A DNA stretch of 7,836 nucleotides from Candidatus Bipolaricaulota bacterium (lineage in GTDB: Bacteria > Bipolaricaulota > Bipolaricaulia > UBA7950 > UBA9294), in contig JAGYNL010000091.1 of NCBI GenBank assembly GCA_018399865.1, positions 1 through 7,836 of the forward strand, given 5' to 3'. How positions within the stretch are numbered: the stretch's first letter is position 1; each line of letters opens with the position of its first letter. Positions 5,900-7,836 of the stretch are shown here, in pieces. A program made the translations under genes and the position numbers. The notes below the pieces were generated by a model. The model saw only the letters and a list, made by a program, of their open reading frames with translations. It searched no databases and had not been told where the DNA came from.

Positions 5900-7132
5900 T
5901 TAACCCCGGAAGAAGCGATTGAACCAATAAAAAAGCTTGTTGATCAATGAAGGCTTCTTCCTTTCATATCGCCTCTTGGAAAAGTCCTTTGCTTCCACTG
6001 CGTAACGCAAAAGACCAATCGATGTTGCATAAATTGGGGACTCAACAATATCCCGCAAGCCGTGAATCCCCTGCGGGATCTTCCCACGTCGGACAGGAAT
6101 ACCATACCGCTGCTGTGCGAACTCAGCAATTCCATCCAAGAGAGAAGTCCCACCAGTAAGCACAAGGCCAGCAGGAACTAGATCACGATATCCAGCGTCC
6201 TCAACCTCCTGCATGGCAAGGTCCAGAAGCTCTTCAACGCGTGGCTCTATTATCTTAGCCAGCTTCTTCTTAGAAACGGTTTTCTTCTCATCCCCGCCGA
6301 TAGTCGCCACTTCAATCTTCTCATCCTCGCCAACGCCCTCAACCAACGCTGTCCCAGCTTGCTTCTTTATTAGTTCAGCCTCTTCGATAGGGGTTTGCAA
6401 ACCTACAGTTATATCGTTCGTTATATGCTCCCCAGCAATAGGGATGACCTTTGAGAACCAGATATCCCCTCCTCGAAATACGCTAATGTCAGTTGTTCCA
6501 CCACCAACATCTAGCAGAATAACACCAAGCTCCTTTTCCGCTGATGAAAGCACAGCAAGCGATGAAGCAATTGGCTCCAGGACAATTTGCTTGATTCCTA
6601 CGTCAAGAGACTCCACACAACGCACTAGATTATGGACAGCCGTAATCGCTCCAGTAACAATATGAACATCAACTTCAAGCCTTGTACCCGTCATTCCTAC
6701 AGGATCGGTTATCCCATCTTGTCCGTCTACAATGTACTGCCGCGGAATCACGTGTATCATCTCACTGGCCGGCGGTAATTGAATCGCCTGAGCTGTCTCC
6801 ACTACTCGATTAATGTCTTCTTCCATGATTATCCGATCAGGGCGATTAATCGAGACGGTCCCGCTATTGTTAATGGAACTGATGTGTTTGCCGGCGATGC
6901 CCACATAGACTGTATCTATCTTGACATCGGCCATATTCTCTGCTTCTTCAATCGCCTTTCTTATAGAAGAAATCGTGCGACCTATATCAACGACCACTCC
7001 CTTCTCCAGCCCGTGTGATTCCGCCTTGCCCATGCCGATGATCTCTATCATCCCATCGGCTACATTGCCGACCAGCGCAACGACCTTTGTCGTGCCAACA
7101 TCAAGGCCGACCACCACTCTTTCTTTAGTCAT
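5900..7132 (-). CDS. ftsA: Cell division protein FtsA
   Basis: Actin-like ATPase that ties FtsZ filaments to the membrane and recruits later division proteins; 410 residues, normal length. Seen: phosphate-1 loop GLDVGTTK (9-16), the FtsA-specific 1C subdomain around 85-165 in place of actin's 1B, phosphate-2 LDVGGGTTD (207-215), adenosine motif [11 protein letters not shown] (324-334), and a C-terminal amphipathic membrane-targeting helix, [16 protein letters not shown] (395-410), rich in aromatics and Arg/Lys. A Lys/Glu-rich stretch at 268-291 is a surface loop. The start ATG overlaps the ftsQ TGA as ATGA, and a near-consensus ribosome site TAAGGTGGT lies 8 nt upstream. The stop is 6 bp from ftsZ. 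All catalytic motifs are intact. Confidence 0.98.
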   Translation of the reverse strand: MTKERVVVGLDVGTTKVVALVGNVADGMIEIIGMGKAESHGLEKGVVVDIGRTISSIRKAIEEAENMADVKIDTVYVGIAGKHISSINNSGTVSINRPDRIIMEEDINRVVETAQAIQLPPASEMIHVIPRQYIVDGQDGITDPVGMTGTRLEVDVHIVTGAITAVHNLVRCVESLDVGIKQIVLEPIASSLAVLSSAEKELGVILLDVGGGTTDISVFRGGDIWFSKVIPIAGEHITNDITVGLQTPIEEAELIKKQAGTALVEGVGEDEKIEVATIGGDEKKTVSKKKLAKIIEPRVEELLDLAMQEVEDAGYRDLVPAGLVLTGGTSLLDGIAEFAQQRYGIPVRRGKIPQGIHGLRDIVESPIYATSIGLLRYAVEAKDFSKRRYERKKPSLINKLFYWFNRFFRG

Positions 7133-7836
7133 CTGTTCACCACCTTACGGGGCACTAGTCTCGCCTCACCCCCAAATCTTAGATCTATCGTCTGATAGTT
7201 CTCGAGCTCGATCGTATTCAAAAGCGCTGCCAGCTCACCGATTCGATCCTTAACCTGACTTACTGGACCGAGAAGTACCTTCCCCTCATCACTTGTGTGC
7301 ATTATGACTGCGCCCGGATCAGAGAAGTCAATTCTTGGAAAAAGATCGCTCCCGAGCCCCCAGGAACGGAGATAATCAAGGGCATGTACTATATCCAAAC
7401 CGACAACTCTCCTACCTAAAGGAGTCTCAGAAACAGCTACTCCAGTTAACCAAACGAAGTCTGAGCTAACTTCCTGTGTATATCCGACAATAACTCCATC
7501 TTCTCCAAGAACCATCGTTTTACTTGAATTACTAGGATCAGCAACAAGAGCTATGGGCAGCCTTTCGCGGACAGTAATCTCCAGAGTGTGCGGAAACAAT
7601 TTTCGAAAGCTCACATCCCTTACCCAAGGAAGCTGTACAAGGGAATTCCTTGCCTGCTCAAGTGGAGCACGCAACAAATTTACTCCTTGCTGGATACCAC
7701 AATTCTCTTTAATCTGCTCCACAGACGTGTAATAATTGCCCCTTACTACAATCCGGCGCAGATCAAAAACATGTACCCACGGAGTATACAGGACGATGAT
7801 GGCAGCAGCGATAAGAATCCCCCCTATTACAGCAGC
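7129..7836 (-). CDS. ftsQ: Cell division protein FtsQ/DivIB, 5' end beyond the window
   Basis: Single-pass membrane protein that links early and late divisome proteins (FtsA/FtsZ side with FtsB, FtsL and the septal synthase). The frame stays open to the right edge, giving 235 residues without the N-terminus; a GTG at 7722 is internal and not the start. From the edge: a membrane segment AAVIGGILIAAAIIVLY, then a POTRA domain beginning LRRIVVRGNYYTSVEQI and continuing through QLPWVRDVSFRKLFPHTLEI and VRERLPIAL, then the FtsQ/DivIB beta domain (VLGEDGVIVGY, RIDFSDPGAVIM, LLGPVSQVKDRI, IDLRFGGEARL). The cytoplasmic tail is outside the window. Its stop overlaps the ftsA start by 4 bp, the standard coupling in ftsQAZ clusters. 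The promoter and any murB/murC/ddl neighbours would lie to the right. Confidence 0.95.
   Translation of the reverse strand, partial: AAVIGGILIAAAIIVLYTPWVHVFDLRRIVVRGNYYTSVEQIKENCGIQQGVNLLRAPLEQARNSLVQLPWVRDVSFRKLFPHTLEITVRERLPIALVADPSNSSKTMVLGEDGVIVGYTQEVSSDFVWLTGVAVSETPLGRRVVGLDIVHALDYLRSWGLGSDLFPRIDFSDPGAVIMHTSDEGKVLLGPVSQVKDRIGELAALLNTIELENYQTIDLRFGGEARLVPRKVVNR

Noticed and set aside
6213..6665. Plus-strand open frame of 150 codons opposite ftsA
   Set aside because: Antisense shadow of ftsA, with serine-rich content and no motif.
7720..7722. GTG at 7722 as start of FtsQ
   Set aside because: The frame continues to the right edge and encodes the POTRA start and membrane segment expected upstream, so the GTG is internal.
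1..7836. CRISPR array, phage genes or defence system
   Set aside because: No regularly spaced repeats and no cas, phage or defence-type proteins in any frame.

Overview
The window looks like a piece of the chromosome of an anaerobic bacterium. The evidence is an oxygen-sensitive glycyl radical enzyme with its radical-SAM activase, a bacterial-type dicluster ferredoxin, and a conventional ftsQ-ftsA-ftsZ division cluster. Base composition is intermediate (about 45-50% G+C by eye). The lineage cannot be fixed from these genes alone. The only tRNA has no encoded CCA, which excludes lineages that always encode it but is not diagnostic. All protein genes read on the minus strand; only the partial tRNA and a decayed transposase piece read on the plus strand.

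Layout from left to right. Positions 1-51 are the 3' part of tRNA-Leu(CAA). A 126-bp spacer with a perfect 8-bp hairpin separates it from the converging gene at 178-2544, a glycyl radical enzyme closely resembling trans-4-hydroxy-L-proline dehydratase (HypD). Its activase (2522-3454) lies immediately upstream and overlaps it by 23 bp. A gene-free stretch (3455-3964) follows, holding a candidate promoter/operator for the activase-hypD pair and a strong hairpin behind the next gene. A small ferredoxin with one altered cluster motif is at 3965-4246. The next 519 bp have no intact gene and carry a frameshifted, truncated IS3-type OrfA remnant (4426-4589). From 4766 to the right edge are ftsZ, ftsA and ftsQ, transcribed ftsQ to ftsA to ftsZ. 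ftsQ and ftsA overlap as ATGA, ftsA and ftsZ are 6 bp apart, and ftsQ runs off the window.

How the genes work together. The activase should use SAM and a reduced [4Fe-4S] cluster to place a radical on a C-terminal glycine (Gly763) of the dehydratase. That enzyme would then dehydrate hydroxyproline to pyrroline-5-carboxylate, which a P5C reductase encoded elsewhere could turn into proline. The ferredoxin, on the same strand but in its own unit, is a possible electron source for the activase; this is inference. FtsQ, FtsA and FtsZ form the core of the divisome and are unrelated to the metabolic locus. The IS remnant and the tRNA flanking the metabolic genes suggest an accessory segment next to a conserved division operon, but no attachment-site duplication is visible. 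I did not find a clearly new biological system. The points most worth a second look are the unusual ferredoxin, the substrate of the glycyl radical enzyme, and the palindrome over the -10 box in front of its activase.
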